DNA of 64,000 nt from Burkholderia metallica (GTDB lineage Bacteria; Pseudomonadota; Gammaproteobacteria; Burkholderiales; Burkholderiaceae): contig NZ_CADFDB010000005.1 in the NCBI RefSeq assembly GCF_902832845.1, positions 248,001 to 312,000 of the forward strand. Reading direction: 5' to 3'. How positions within the stretch are numbered: the stretch's first letter is position 1; every line of letters begins with the position of its first letter. The position numbers were made by a program, and so were the translations under genes. Of this stretch, positions 38,760 through 48,609 are shown one piece after another. The notes under the pieces were generated by a model that was not told the DNA's origin, did no database searches, and saw only the letters and a list, made by a program, of their open reading frames with translations.

Positions 38760-39689
38760 TTACGCCTCGATCAGCGTGCGGGTCGCTTCGGCGACGAGGC
38801 TGCGCAGCCAGCGCACTTCGTCGGAGTAGTGGCAGCGCTCGTGCCACAGCTGGTAGTACTGCATCGGCGGGAAGTCGAGCGGCGCCGGCACGACCGACAG
38901 TGGCAGGAACTTCGCGTAATGATCGGCGAACAGGCGCGTGGTCGTGAAGATCAGGTCGGACTTCACGAGCACGTACGGTGCGAGGTTGAAGTACGGCAGC
39001 GTGACGACCACGTGGCGCTTGAGGCGTTCGCGCGCGAGATGCACGTCGATCGCGCCGCGCTGGCCGACCGAGTACGGCGTCGGCGCGAGATGCGGCGCGT
39101 TCAGGTACTGGTCGAGCGTGAGCCCGCCGCGCTTCGCGAACGGGTGCGTGTTGCTCATCAGGCAGACGATTTCGTCGACGAACAGGTTCGACAGGTGCAG
39201 TTGCTCGGGCGGCTCGGGCCAGTTGCCGACGACGATGTCGAGCTTGCCGTCTTCCAGCGCGAGCTCGTAGTCGAACGCGGGGCCGAGCGAATGGAATTCG
39301 AGCGTCGCGTTCGGCGCGGCCTGGCGGAAGCGCTCGACCACCGTCGGCACGAACAGCACGTTCAGGTAGTCGGGGCAGCCGATCCGGTAGCAGCGGATCG
39401 ACGTGGCCGGGTCGAAGTTGTGCTGCTGGAACTTGATGCGCTCGATTTCACGCAGCGCGTTCTGCACCGGCTCGAGCAGGCGCAGCCCATATTCGGTAGG
39501 CACCATGCCGGATTTGCCGCGCACCAGCAGCGGATCGCCGGTGATGTCGCGCAGGCGCCGCAGCGCGGCGCTGATCGCCGGTTGCGACTGGTTCAGTTTG
39601 ACGGCCGCGCGCGTGACGCTGCGCTCCATCAACAAGGTGTGCAAGACGCGCAAGAGGTACGTGTCGATCGCCTCGCGTTGCTGACTCAT
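38760..39689 (-). CDS. LysR family transcriptional regulator
   Basis: 309 residues: N-terminal winged helix (MERSVTRAAVKLNQSQPAISAALRRLR, about residues 20-46) and a periplasmic-binding-like effector domain (about 95-300). It is convergent with the amidohydrolase gene at the edge of the purine cluster, so it may regulate purine genes, but the sequence does not show its effector. The start has GGAG six bases upstream. An AT-rich stretch at 39735-39760 may hold its promoter. Confidence 0.9.
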   Translation of the reverse strand: MSQQREAIDTYLLRVLHTLLMERSVTRAAVKLNQSQPAISAALRRLRDITGDPLLVRGKSGMVPTEYGLRLLEPVQNALREIERIKFQQHNFDPATSIRCYRIGCPDYLNVLFVPTVVERFRQAAPNATLEFHSLGPAFDYELALEDGKLDIVVGNWPEPPEQLHLSNLFVDEIVCLMSNTHPFAKRGGLTLDQYLNAPHLAPTPYSVGQRGAIDVHLARERLKRHVVVTLPYFNLAPYVLVKSDLIFTTTRLFADHYAKFLPLSVVPAPLDFPPMQYYQLWHERCHYSDEVRWLRSLVAEATRTLIEA

Positions 39690-39921
39690 GATATCTCCGT
39701 TTTATATGTCCGGGCTGATCGAGGGGGCAGGGGAATATATCGTTTTTAATATGAAGCCGGGCCAGCGTCAAGAGATGGATACCCGCAGACGTCCGCCGGC
39801 CGGGCCGCGGCAAGCGGTCCGAACGGGGTGAATGGCCGTGCGCGCGCGGCGCCGCGCACAAACGCGTTGCACGTGTGCGGTTCGCGGCGCCGCGTGTGAA
39901 GCGCGCGATGCGGCGTGCGCG

Positions 39922-40131
39922 TCAGTCGTCGATGCGCATGCCGACCTTCGGCGTGACCTGCCAGTGCACGACCTGGTCGCCCTCGATGTGGCCGCGCGTT
40001 TCGGTCACCTGGAACCAGTGCAGGTTGTGCAGCGTCTTGCCGGCTTTCGAGATCGCGTTGCGGATGGCGTCGTCGCTCGATTGCCGCGACGAACCGGTCA
40101 GCTCGATCATCTTGTACACGTGGTCGCTCAT
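39922..40131 (-). CDS. Dodecin
   Basis: 69-residue flavin-storage protein; twelve copies form a hollow sphere that binds FMN, riboflavin or lumichrome. The sequence has the family pattern [23 protein letters not shown], then [28 protein letters not shown], including the Trp that stacks on the flavin. AGGGAG lies seven bases upstream. It is divergent from the dehydrogenase gene; the gap of 135 bases could serve both. Confidence 0.92.
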   Translation of the reverse strand: MSDHVYKMIELTGSSRQSSDDAIRNAISKAGKTLHNLHWFQVTETRGHIEGDQVVHWQVTPKVGMRIDD

Positions 40132-40266
40132 GATGCACTCCCTGGGATATCGGTCTGTATCGCCGGTGCAAGACGCGGTCCCGACGCGGCGCCGCGCGTG
40201 CCCGGCTTCTTGAGTGATAGGTATGATGGGCGGCAAGTGCAACCCATATCGGAGACGAGGAACATC

Positions 40267-41160
40267 GTGGAAGTCGGATTTTGCGGACCGGGATTGATGG
40301 GCGCGCCGATGATTCGGCATTTGCTGGCGGCCGGGCATCGGGTCAGCGTATGGAATCGCTCGCGCGAGAAGGCCGAGGCGCTCGTGAAGGACGGCGCGCA
40401 GGTGGTCGGCACGCCGCGCGAACTGGCCGAGCGCGTCGACACGGTATTCGTGTGCGTGCTCGACGGCCGGGCGGTGGGCGACGTCGTGTTCGGCGAGCAC
40501 GGGCTGCTCTCCGGCGATGCCGCTGCGCGTCGCCTGCTGCGCATCGTCGATCATTCGAGCATCCCGCCTGCCGCGACGCGTGATTACGCGGCGCGCGCGG
40601 CCGCGCTCGGCGCCGGCTGGGTCGATGCGCCCGTGTCGGGCGGCGTGCCGGGCGCACAGGCCGGCACGCTCGCGGTGATGGCCGGCGGCCGCGCGGCCGA
40701 TCTCGATGCGGTGCGGCCGCTGATCGACACGTACGCGTCGCGCATCACGCACATGGGCGACGCGGGCGCGGGGCAAACGGCGAAGCTGTGCAATCAGGCG
40801 ATCGTCACCGCGACGGTCACCGCGATCGCCGAGGCCGTCGGTCTTGCGCAGGCAAGCGGCATCGATGCGGCGCGCCTCGCCGAAGCGCTGGCCGGCGGCT
40901 GGGCCGATTCGGTATTGCTGCAGACGTTCGTGCCGCGCATGACGTCGGGCGGCCATCCGCCGATCGGTGCGCTCGGCACGTTCCAGAAGGACGTCGATGC
41001 GATCGCCGATGCCGCACGCGACACGGGCGCGGTGATGCCCATAGCGGGCACGGTGCAGCAGGTGTTGCGGCTCGGCGCCGCGCAAGGGCTCGCCGGTGCC
41101 GATTTCGCTGCGTTCATCGACATCGTGCGGCCCGGCAACGGGCGTCGGCAGGCGTCGTGA
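40267..41160 (+). CDS. Beta-hydroxyacid dehydrogenase (second copy)
   Basis: 297 residues of the 3-hydroxyisobutyrate dehydrogenase family: [21 protein letters not shown] (NAD(P) fold), [20 protein letters not shown] (substrate signature), and catalytic Lys in [11 protein letters not shown]. Start is a GTG at 40267 with GAGGAAC seven bases upstream; the frame upstream is antisense to other genes. It is distinct from the copy at 18.5-19.4 kb, with which it shares only family motifs. Substrate unknown. Confidence 0.85.
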   Translation: MEVGFCGPGLMGAPMIRHLLAAGHRVSVWNRSREKAEALVKDGAQVVGTPRELAERVDTVFVCVLDGRAVGDVVFGEHGLLSGDAAARRLLRIVDHSSIPPAATRDYAARAAALGAGWVDAPVSGGVPGAQAGTLAVMAGGRAADLDAVRPLIDTYASRITHMGDAGAGQTAKLCNQAIVTATVTAIAEAVGLAQASGIDAARLAEALAGGWADSVLLQTFVPRMTSGGHPPIGALGTFQKDVDAIADAARDTGAVMPIAGTVQQVLRLGAAQGLAGADFAAFIDIVRPGNGRRQAS

Positions 41161-41226
41161 CAGGCAAGCGGCGCGCGTGAATGGCAGATGGGCCGCCCGG
41201 AGGCGGCCCATCGATTGGCAGGCGGA

Positions 41227-41673
41227 TCAGCCGAGGGAGCGGGGTGTCGTGTCGCCGGCGTTCTGGCGGCCGAGCCCGCCGCGCAGGCTCGCTTTCGTGC
41301 CTGCACCAAACTCGGGCAGGATGCGTGCGCGCGCACGGCTGGCGAACACGAGGAAGCCGAAGCCGTTCGCTTCGTACCAGTAGCCGCCGTTCTCGAGGCC
41401 GTCCAGCGGCTGCTCGAGCGCGTTCGCGATCGATTCGATGCAGCGCTTGCGCAGCTCGGCGATCGCGGGATAGGGCGGCTGGGCGCCGCGTACGCTGCAC
41501 AGGAGCACGTCGAGGCCGGGCAGCACATGCGCGTACAGGACGGGTTCGTCCTGCGCACGGGCGCGGGCAATCTTGGTGTCGAGCTGGGCGAAAGGTTTCG
41601 AGTGGCGCAATACCGCGAGGAATGACTCCTGGCCATCCTGCGGGGCACGCCGACGTTTTTTCGGGAAGGACAT
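41227..41673 (-). CDS. Hypothetical protein
   Basis: 148 residues, not recognised. It starts with a basic segment (MSFPKKRRRAPQDGQESF) and continues as a mixed alpha/beta sequence (VLPGLDVLLCSVRGAQPPYP, GGYWYEANGFGFLVFASRAR). The ATG at 41673 has GAGGCGAG upstream; an ATG at 41727 is possible. No signal peptide or transmembrane helix. No operon partner. Confidence 0.6.
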   Translation of the reverse strand: MSFPKKRRRAPQDGQESFLAVLRHSKPFAQLDTKIARARAQDEPVLYAHVLPGLDVLLCSVRGAQPPYPAIAELRKRCIESIANALEQPLDGLENGGYWYEANGFGFLVFASRARARILPEFGAGTKASLRGGLGRQNAGDTTPRSLG

Positions 41674-42004
41674 AAACACTCGCCTCAAAAACAATTGCAA
41701 GAAATGCGGCACTTTCATGCGACCCACTCCCGGCTATGTACGCCGCATGTCGATCCTTTATAGCACACGAAAATGCTGCCTTCGTGCAGTACGACGATCA
41801 ATGTCTCCCGTCGACCTGCTCGCCATGATCGACACAGTCAGCGTCTCGGCGCCCATACTGTCGTTTAGTCTCCATCATAGACCTGCTTTTCCCGCGCGTG
41901 CATTCGCCCGTCACAAAAAAGTGAGATAGGCCGCACGCGGCGCTGCATCGCGCGCAATAAAAAGGCCCGCACGGGGCGGGCCTGACGGGCGGAGCGCTCG
42001 GCGA
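41674..42004. other. Intergenic region
   Basis: About 330 bases. On the minus strand a TATAAA near 41758-41763 may be the -10 of the hypothetical gene. The right end holds the mscL terminator. Nothing else was found. Confidence 0.35.
41958..41983 (-). terminator. Rho-independent terminator of mscL
   Basis: On the minus strand AGGCCCGC and GCGGGCCT pair, followed by a T-run (A-run on the plus strand, 41958-41963). It begins about 20 bases after the mscL stop. Confidence 0.85.
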
Positions 42005-42436
42005 TCAGCGCTGTTTCAGCGAATCGCGGATCTCGCGCAGCAGCACGACGTCTTCGGGCGTCGCGGCCGGTGCGGCTTCTTCCGGCTTGCGCAGCTTGTT
42101 GATGAATTTCACCATCAGGAAAATGATGAACGCGAGGATGACGAAATTGATCGCCACCGTGATGAACGAACCGTAACCGAACGCGGCCACACCGGCGGCC
42201 TGCAGATCCTTGAACGAATCGGGATTACCCTTGAACGTCGGGGGGATGGTGCCGAGCAGAACGAACTTGTTCGAGAAATCCAGACCGCCCGTCAGCACGC
42301 CGATGACCGGCATGATCAGGTCTTTCACGACCGAGTCGACGATCTTCGAGAACGCGCCGCCGATGATCACGCCGACGGCGAGATCCATGACGTTGCCCTT
42401 GACGGCGAATTCCTTGAATTCCTTGATGATGCTCAT
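42005..42436 (-). CDS. mscL: Large-conductance mechanosensitive channel
   Basis: 143-residue inner-membrane channel that opens under hypo-osmotic shock. N-terminal [27 protein letters not shown] (amphipathic helix and first transmembrane helix) is the MscL signature, followed by the periplasmic loop, the second helix ([21 protein letters not shown]) and the C-terminal helix bundle. GGAG lies about ten bases before the ATG. Single-gene unit with its own terminator. Confidence 0.97.
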   Translation of the reverse strand: MSIIKEFKEFAVKGNVMDLAVGVIIGGAFSKIVDSVVKDLIMPVIGVLTGGLDFSNKFVLLGTIPPTFKGNPDSFKDLQAAGVAAFGYGSFITVAINFVILAFIIFLMVKFINKLRKPEEAAPAATPEDVVLLREIRDSLKQR

Positions 42437-42673
42437 GAGCGGCTTTCTCCTGGTTGGGGCGAGAGGAGGCGTGCCGCGACGCGCAGGGATACTGAGCGTC
42501 GAATGAGGGTCGGTGGCACGCCGATGGCCGCATGATAGCGAACGCTCCCCATTGCCGGTAGTCCATCTTGAAATGATTGACAAATCCGCGCGTCGGCGCG
42601 GCGGGCATGCCGGGGAGCGTGTGCAGGCGTGCCCGGGCGCCGACGCGGACGTCGATGCCCGGTGCGCGGGGAC

Positions 42674-43837
42674 TCAGGTGTTGTCGTCGGTCCAGCCGTC
42701 GTCGTTGCTGCCGAGGTCCATGCCGCCGCCGCCGTTGCCGTCGCTCCAGTTCGAATCGTCGCCGCGGCCGAGGTCGAAGCCCGGATCGTTCTCCTGGCGG
42801 CGGTGCTCGCCGTCGACGATCACGTCGCGCTCGACCACGCGTTCGCGACCGCCCGACATCGCCTCGCCGAGCAGAACACCCGTCAGCAGCCCGCCCATGC
42901 CGCCGCCGAAACCGCCGCCGCCTTGCTGGATCACGACGGGCGGCTGCTGTTGCGGGTAGGGCTGCGGCGGATACGGCTGGCCTTGCGCGCCCGTCATGCG
43001 ATCGGCTTCCTGCGCATACACGGAGCCGCTGCCGTTCACCGGCGGCGCGGGTTGCGCGGCCGGGTCGGGGCGGCCTTCCACCCGCGCCTTCACGCTCGCC
43101 AGGCGTTGTTCCAGTTCGTCGACGCGATACGGCGGTACCGGATTCTTGCCGTTCGACAGCGTTTCGACGAGCGTGCGCGCGTCGGTCTCGATCGTTTCGA
43201 GTTCGCCCGTGAGCGCCGCGGCGCCGGGCGCCGTCGACAGCTTCGCGTCGAGCTTCAGCGGGCGGATGTCGTTCAGCACGTCGGTGGCGCGCTTGAGCTG
43301 CGTGCGGCGTTCGTCGTCGGCGCGGCCGTCGTCGGCCGTGCGCGCGCGCCGCAGCGTCCAGCGTAGCACCAGCGCGATCACCGCGACGATCAGCCCGAGG
43401 CCGATCCACATGCCGGTGGACGGGCCGTGCTTTTCCGCCGGGGCGAGCGCAGGCGCGAGCGACGATTGCAGCGTACCGGCCTGCGTGGCCGACGGCGTGT
43501 TGCCGCTTGCGCGCGCGGCGTCGGCGCGAATGCGCGACTCCGTCTGCGCGAAGCGCGACGCGTCGGTGAACTTCAGTTGCGGATCGAGCGACTTCGCGCG
43601 CTGCAACTGTACGAGCGCGTCGGACGCGCGGCCCTCGCGGTCGAGCACCTGCGCATACAGGTAGCGCGCGTGCGCGTTGTTCGGATGGGCGTCGATGACT
43701 TGCGACAGCTGCGTGTCGGCTTGCTGCCAGTTGCGTTGCGCGATCGACTGCTCGACCTGCTGCAACGACGGGACCGCAAATGCGGCGGACGACAGCAACA
43801 TCAGCGAGAGGCCGAGTGCGGCGAGAGATTTCTTCAT
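42674..43837 (-). CDS. TPR-containing membrane protein linked to pspA
   Basis: 387 residues: signal peptide (MKKSLAALGLSLMLLSSAAFA), a TPR-like region (about 25-95, SIAQRNWQQADTQLSQVIDA and HARYLYAQVLDREGRASDAL), a transmembrane helix (about 143-162, GMWIGLGLIVAVIALVLRW), then a charged segment and a low-complexity tail with proline/glutamine repeats, a glycine-rich stretch and an acidic C terminus. It is 88 bases after pspA on the same strand and is probably co-transcribed. A role in envelope stress with PspA is inferred from context. Confidence 0.7.
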   Translation of the reverse strand: MKKSLAALGLSLMLLSSAAFAVPSLQQVEQSIAQRNWQQADTQLSQVIDAHPNNAHARYLYAQVLDREGRASDALVQLQRAKSLDPQLKFTDASRFAQTESRIRADAARASGNTPSATQAGTLQSSLAPALAPAEKHGPSTGMWIGLGLIVAVIALVLRWTLRRARTADDGRADDERRTQLKRATDVLNDIRPLKLDAKLSTAPGAAALTGELETIETDARTLVETLSNGKNPVPPYRVDELEQRLASVKARVEGRPDPAAQPAPPVNGSGSVYAQEADRMTGAQGQPYPPQPYPQQQPPVVIQQGGGGFGGGMGGLLTGVLLGEAMSGGRERVVERDVIVDGEHRRQENDPGFDLGRGDDSNWSDGNGGGGMDLGSNDDGWTDDNT

Positions 43838-43925
43838 GGTCGAACCGGGCGCACGCGCCCGTCTCCTGACGATCGGTTCGCGCCGCGCCCGGGGCGGGCG
43901 GCGGCGCGGTGGCCCGCAGCGGCCG

Positions 43926-44606
43926 TTACTGCGCGGGCGTGTCGAGCTGCTTCTTCAGCGCGGCGAGGCGATCCTCGACCGACGGGCCCTTGTTCAGCGC
44001 GGCGAGCTTGTCGTCGAGCGCCTTGCCGCTCGACGTGTCGGCCGAATTCAGGCGTGCGTCCGAGCGTGCGTTCTGCAGCGCGACCTTGTCTTCGAGCTTC
44101 TGGAAGTCTTCGGACAGGTTCTTGCCGCCGATGCCGCCCAGCGCGCTGGCCGCGACGTCCTTCGCCTGCGCGATTTCGTGCTTGGCCTGCAGGATGTTCG
44201 AGCGCGCATTCAGGTCGTTGCGGCGCTGGCGCATGTCGGCGATCTGCCCCTTCAGCTTGTCGACCGACGGCTCGAGCGTCGTCAGCTCGGCTGCGAGCGC
44301 GTCGCGCTCGGCTTCCGCGTTCGACTGCGCGGCGAGGGCCTCGCGGGCGAGCGCTTCGTCGCCGCCCTGCAGCGCGCGCTTCGCGCCTTCCTCGTACTTC
44401 TTCACCTTGTCGTCGGCCGCATCGCGCTTGCTGCGCTGCGTCGCGACCTGTGCCTCGATCTCGATCAGCGAATTCTCGGCACGGCCGATGCTGTCGTCGA
44501 GCTCCCGCACGATCTGCCGTGCGTCGCGCGACGGATCCTGTACCGAATCGGCCGCATCGTTCAGCAGGCCTTTGATCGTGCGCGAAATAGAGTCGAAAAG
44601 CGACAT
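43926..44606 (-). CDS. pspA: PspA/IM30 family protein
   Basis: 226 residues, nearly all coiled coil. It begins MSLFDSISRTIKGLLNDAADSVQDPSRDARQIVRE, the PspA/Vipp1 amphipathic N-terminal helix that inserts in membranes, followed by long helices (about 30-190). It protects the inner membrane under stress. No pspF, pspB or pspC is in the window; the partner is the TPR membrane protein. A strong GGAGGA site precedes the ATG. Confidence 0.85.
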   Translation of the reverse strand: MSLFDSISRTIKGLLNDAADSVQDPSRDARQIVRELDDSIGRAENSLIEIEAQVATQRSKRDAADDKVKKYEEGAKRALQGGDEALAREALAAQSNAEAERDALAAELTTLEPSVDKLKGQIADMRQRRNDLNARSNILQAKHEIAQAKDVAASALGGIGGKNLSEDFQKLEDKVALQNARSDARLNSADTSSGKALDDKLAALNKGPSVEDRLAALKKQLDTPAQ

Positions 44607-45061
44607 GAAATCCTCCGTGGTTGAAAGGCGCCGCGTGAGAGCGGCAGTGCCCATGGCGAGCCGGTTGCGGCCCGCACGAGCCGGCGGATATTACACCACC
44701 GGTTCACTTAAATACGGCTTAAACAGGCGAGTTCAAGCGGCTCGCGCAGCAGGACGTCGAACCTTTCGCGGCTGAAAGAAATTCGGCGAGGCGCGGCGCG
44801 ATGCTTGCGCTTTCGCGTGTCCATGATAGGCAGAGGATGCCGACAATACGTTCCTCAAATCACGGCATTGCGGGAATTTTTACAAAAAATCGCGAAGGCC
44901 TCCGGTCGATTTCATTAAAATGCGCTGTCACGTCGCGGGAACGGATCGCCGCGCGGCGGGGTCTGTCGACGTGACAGCCGCATCACGCTGCACCCGCTCT
45001 GATTCATCCGCTTGCATTTCCGCATGCGTCCGAGGGCGCCACGTACGCCCGCCATTCCGAC
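44607..45061. other. Divergent intergenic region, pspA and PBP1A
   Basis: About 455 bases. An AT-rich stretch at 44869-44921 probably contains the promoter of the PBP gene, but I could not place a -35/-10 pair with normal spacing. No gene or RNA seen. Confidence 0.35.
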
Positions 45062-47578
45062 ATGCCAATCATCAAACGACCGCCTTCTTCTTCCGACCGG
45101 AACGAACCCCATTACACGCTGCGCCGTTCGCCGTCCGGGGCCTATTACCCCGAGGACGACGGTCGCGACGACGACCACCGCACCCGGCGCAGCGGCGGCG
45201 GAGGGGGCCGTCGCTCGTTCGGCTCGCGCGTCGCGCTGTGGTTCGTCGGCCTGTTCGCGACGCTGGCGATCGTCGGCGCGCTGATCGTCGGCTATGCGCT
45301 GGTCGTAATGGCGCCGCAGCTGCCGTCGCTCGATGCGCTGACCAACTACCAGCCGAAAGTGCCGCTGCGCGTGTTCACGGCCGATCACGTGCTGATCGGC
45401 GAGTTCGGCGAGGAGCGCCGCAGCCTCGTGCGCTTCCAGGAAATTCCGGACGTGATGAAGAAGGCCGTGCTCGCGATCGAGGACTACCGCTTCTACGAGC
45501 ACGGCGGCGTCGACTTCGTCGGCATCCTGCGTGCGGGCGTCGCCGACCTGATGCACGGCGGCGCGCGCCAGGGCGCGAGCACGATCACGATGCAGGTCGC
45601 GCGCAACTTCTTCCTGTCGAGCGAGAAGACCTACACGCGCAAGATCTACGAAATGCTGCTCGCGTACAAGATCGAGAAGGCGCTGACGAAGGATCAGATC
45701 CTCGAGCTGTACATGAACCAGATCTACCTCGGCCAGCGCTCGTACGGCTTCGCGGCCGCCGCGCGCGTGTATTTCGGCAAGGACCTGAAGGACATCACGC
45801 TCGCGGAAGCGGCGATGCTCGCCGGGCTGCCGAAGGCGCCGTCCGCGTACAACCCGGTCGTCAATCCGAAGCGCGCGAAGGTGCGCCAGGAATACATCCT
45901 GAAGCGCATGCTCGAGGTCGGCTACATCACGCAGCCGCAGTACGACGAGGCCGTGAAGGAAGAGATCCACGTGCGCACGCCGGGCAACCAGTACGCGGTG
46001 CACGGCGAGTACGTCGCCGAGATGGTGCGGCAGATGATGTACCAGCAGTACAAGGACGAAACCTATACGCGCGGGCTGACCGTCACGACGACGATCAACT
46101 CGGCCGACCAGGAAGCCGCATACCAGGCCGTGCGTCGCGGCATTCTCGACTACGAGCGCCGCCACGGCTATCGCGGGCCGGAAGCGTCGATCAAGCTGCC
46201 CGCGGCCGGCGACGACCGCGACGAGGCGATCGACGACGCGCTCGCCGATCACCCGGACAACGGCGACCTGCAATCGGCGGTCGTGCTCTCGGCCTCGCCG
46301 AATGCGGTCGAGGTGCAGTTCGTCGGCGGCGCGACGACGACGATCGGCCCGGCCGGGCTGCGCTTCGTCGCGGCCGCGCTCGGGCCGCGCGCGAACGACA
46401 CGCTGCGCATCAAGCCGGGCTCGGTCGTGCGCGTGCTGAAGGACGGCAAGACGGGCTGGCAGGTCGTGCAGTTGCCGCAGGTCGAAGGCGCGCTCGTCGC
46501 GATCGCGCCGCAGGACGGCGCGATCCGCTCGCTCGTCGGCGGCTTCGACTTCAACAAGAGCAAGTTCAACCACGTGACGCAGGCATGGCGGCAGCCGGGC
46601 TCGTCGTTCAAGCCGTTCATCTACTCGGCCTCGCTCGACAAGGGGCTCGGGCCGGCGACGATGATCAACGACGCACCGCTGTATTTCCCGCCGAGCGTGC
46701 CGGGCGGCACCGCGTGGGAGCCGAAGGACGACGACCAGCCGGACGGCCCGATGACGATGCGCACCGGCCTGCAGCGTTCGAAGAACCTCGTGTCGATCCG
46801 GATTCTCGCGTCGATCGGCACGCAATACGCGCAGCAGTACGTGACGCAGCGCTTCGGCTTCGATCCGGCGAAGACGCCGCCTTATCTGCCGATGGCGCTC
46901 GGCGCGGGCCTCGTGACGCCGCTGCAGCTCGCGACCGGCTATGCGGTGTTCGCGAACGGCGGCTACAAGGTCGATCCGTACCTGATCGCCGAAGTCGACG
47001 ACGCACGCGGCCAGCCGCTGCAGAAGTCGCAGCCGGTGCTCGCGGGCAGCACGGCGCCGCGCACGATCGAAGGGCGCAACGCGTACGTGATGAACAGCCT
47101 GCTGCATTCGGTCGCGACGGCCGGCACGGGTGCGGGCACCAACGCGCTGGGCCGCAGCGACCTGCAGGGCAAGACGGGTACGACGAACGACGCGAAGGAC
47201 GGCTGGTTCGCCGGCTATCAGCAGTCGCTCGTCGCGGTCGCGTGGATGGGCTTCGACCAGCCGAAGAGCCTCGGCAGCCGCGAATTCGGCGCGCAGCTCG
47301 CGCTGCCGATCTGGGTGAACTACATGCGCACCGCGCTGAACGGCGTGCCCGAGCAGCAGATGCCGATGCCGGACGGCCTGACCTCGATCGACGGCGAGCT
47401 GTACTACGCCGATCGCACGCCGGGCAACGGCTTCGTCGCGAACGTCGACATCAACCCGGCCGAGAACGCGATCAGCGCGAACGACGCACTCGGCTCGGCC
47501 GGTGCGGCGGGGCTTGCACCGCCGCCCGTCACGCCGCAGGAGAAGCAGCAGATCATGGACATGTTCGAGAACAAATAA
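45062..47578 (+). CDS. mrcA: Penicillin-binding protein 1A (bifunctional)
   Basis: 838-residue class A PBP that makes and cross-links glycan strands. A cytoplasmic basic, glycine-rich N terminus is followed by one membrane helix (about 53-78), the GT51 glycosyltransferase domain (EDYRFYEHGGVD and GASTITMQVARNFFL), an OB-like insert, and the transpeptidase domain with SxxK at S514-K517 (SSFK), SKN at 573-575 and KTG at 704-706. All catalytic motifs are intact. The ATG lacks an obvious Shine-Dalgarno. In Burkholderia the usual mrcA lies near pilM; this copy is elsewhere and may be a paralogue. Confidence 0.93.
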   Translation: MPIIKRPPSSSDRNEPHYTLRRSPSGAYYPEDDGRDDDHRTRRSGGGGGRRSFGSRVALWFVGLFATLAIVGALIVGYALVVMAPQLPSLDALTNYQPKVPLRVFTADHVLIGEFGEERRSLVRFQEIPDVMKKAVLAIEDYRFYEHGGVDFVGILRAGVADLMHGGARQGASTITMQVARNFFLSSEKTYTRKIYEMLLAYKIEKALTKDQILELYMNQIYLGQRSYGFAAAARVYFGKDLKDITLAEAAMLAGLPKAPSAYNPVVNPKRAKVRQEYILKRMLEVGYITQPQYDEAVKEEIHVRTPGNQYAVHGEYVAEMVRQMMYQQYKDETYTRGLTVTTTINSADQEAAYQAVRRGILDYERRHGYRGPEASIKLPAAGDDRDEAIDDALADHPDNGDLQSAVVLSASPNAVEVQFVGGATTTIGPAGLRFVAAALGPRANDTLRIKPGSVVRVLKDGKTGWQVVQLPQVEGALVAIAPQDGAIRSLVGGFDFNKSKFNHVTQAWRQPGSSFKPFIYSASLDKGLGPATMINDAPLYFPPSVPGGTAWEPKDDDQPDGPMTMRTGLQRSKNLVSIRILASIGTQYAQQYVTQRFGFDPAKTPPYLPMALGAGLVTPLQLATGYAVFANGGYKVDPYLIAEVDDARGQPLQKSQPVLAGSTAPRTIEGRNAYVMNSLLHSVATAGTGAGTNALGRSDLQGKTGTTNDAKDGWFAGYQQSLVAVAWMGFDQPKSLGSREFGAQLALPIWVNYMRTALNGVPEQQMPMPDGLTSIDGELYYADRTPGNGFVANVDINPAENAISANDALGSAGAAGLAPPPVTPQEKQQIMDMFENK

Positions 47579-47603
47579 GCGGCACGCGCGGTTCCGGCAT
47601 GCG

Positions 47604-47631
47604 ACGGGCGCCTTCGGGCGCCCGTTTTTTT
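47604..47631 (+). terminator. Rho-independent terminator of the PBP gene
   Basis: ACGGGCGC and GCGCCCGT stem with a CTTCGG loop, then seven T. 26 bases after the stop. The rest of 47632-47870 shows no gene. Confidence 0.92.
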
Positions 47632-47870
47632 GCCTGCGGGCGATGCGCGGGCGGTGGATGCGCGCCGTATGTCGCACCGTATCGAAGAATTGCTGAGAAA
47701 CGTTTTCGTGCGGCGCCGTGTGCGGGACACTCGCTTTTTCCCGAACGCCCGGCGGTCACATCCGGTCGAGGGCGTGATGGAAGTGCAGAGGAATCCTATG
47801 TACAGGCCGCTGTCCAGCCTACCGTCGAATGCGGCCGCGAGCACGGCTCACCGCACCGAACCGCACACCG

Positions 47871-48305
47871 TCAGAACGACGCGCAGACCGGCGTGAGCGT
47901 GACGCCGACCGATTCCTGGCGGAAGCGCTCGGCGTAGGTGCGCCGGATCGCGGACACGCGATCGACGGTCTCGTGCGTATCGCCGGCAACGATACGCACG
48001 ACGAAGCTGTGTTCGATCGTGATGCGGCCAGTCGTGCGGTCGCGCCATTGCCCGTGCGTGTCCCATAGCGTGAAGCCGTCGGGAAAGCGCGGCGTGACGA
48101 CGTCGGCGAGGAACGCGGCGCGTTCCGCGTCGGTGACGGGGCCGCGCCCCGCGATGTCGCGGCCGAACAGCAGGTCGGCCTGCAACTGGCGACTGCCGCC
48201 GGCTTGCGTGCAGAACGCGGCATCGCCCGCGACGGGCGCAGACGGGGCCGCGCAGCCGGACAGCACGGCGAGGCCGAATACGAGACCGAGCGACAGCGAG
48301 CGCAT
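47871..48305 (-). CDS. DUF3574 lipoprotein
   Basis: 144 residues with a lipoprotein signal (MRSLSLGLVFGLAVLSGC, lipobox LSGC, Cys18) and a DUF3574-type domain: LLFGRDIAGRGPVTDAERAA, then VTPRFPDGFTLWDTHGQWRD and a VNRVSAIRRTYAERFRQESV-like helix. It is probably anchored in the outer or inner membrane, function unknown. A GGAGGG site lies eight bases before the ATG. Confidence 0.8.
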   Translation of the reverse strand: MRSLSLGLVFGLAVLSGCAAPSAPVAGDAAFCTQAGGSRQLQADLLFGRDIAGRGPVTDAERAAFLADVVTPRFPDGFTLWDTHGQWRDRTTGRITIEHSFVVRIVAGDTHETVDRVSAIRRTYAERFRQESVGVTLTPVCASF

Positions 48306-48460
48306 GGCGGTGCCCTCCATGGGGTGCGCGATGTCCGCGAGTGTGTCATGGCCGGCGGCGGATTCCAAGCGGCGCGCGACGGGCGCCGCGCATGCGCCGC
48401 GGCCGGCCGCGGCGCCTGTCTCGCACGCATTGCGTGGCACGCACACAAAACGCTGCGCGC

Positions 48461-48524
48461 TCAACGACTTGCGCGGTTGTCAGCGCAGTTGTCAACAGGG
48501 CTGTCAACACAATCTGTGGATAAC
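48461..48524 (+). repeat. DnaA-box-like repeat, copy A
   Basis: A 64-base segment beginning TCAACGACTTG and ending CTGTGGATAACC. It contains a perfect DnaA box on the complementary strand (TGTGGATAA at 48515-48523) and internal TGTCAAC repeats. A similar segment (copy B) lies at 49680-49744, on the other side of the gene at 48610. Confidence 0.6.
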
Positions 48525-48609
48525 CGCGGCGGCCCGTTACCCGCCATTCCCGAAAGCGCCGTTGCGCGAGGTGCGCACGGCTCTCAACCCGGAGTCTTTA
48601 CGAACGATC

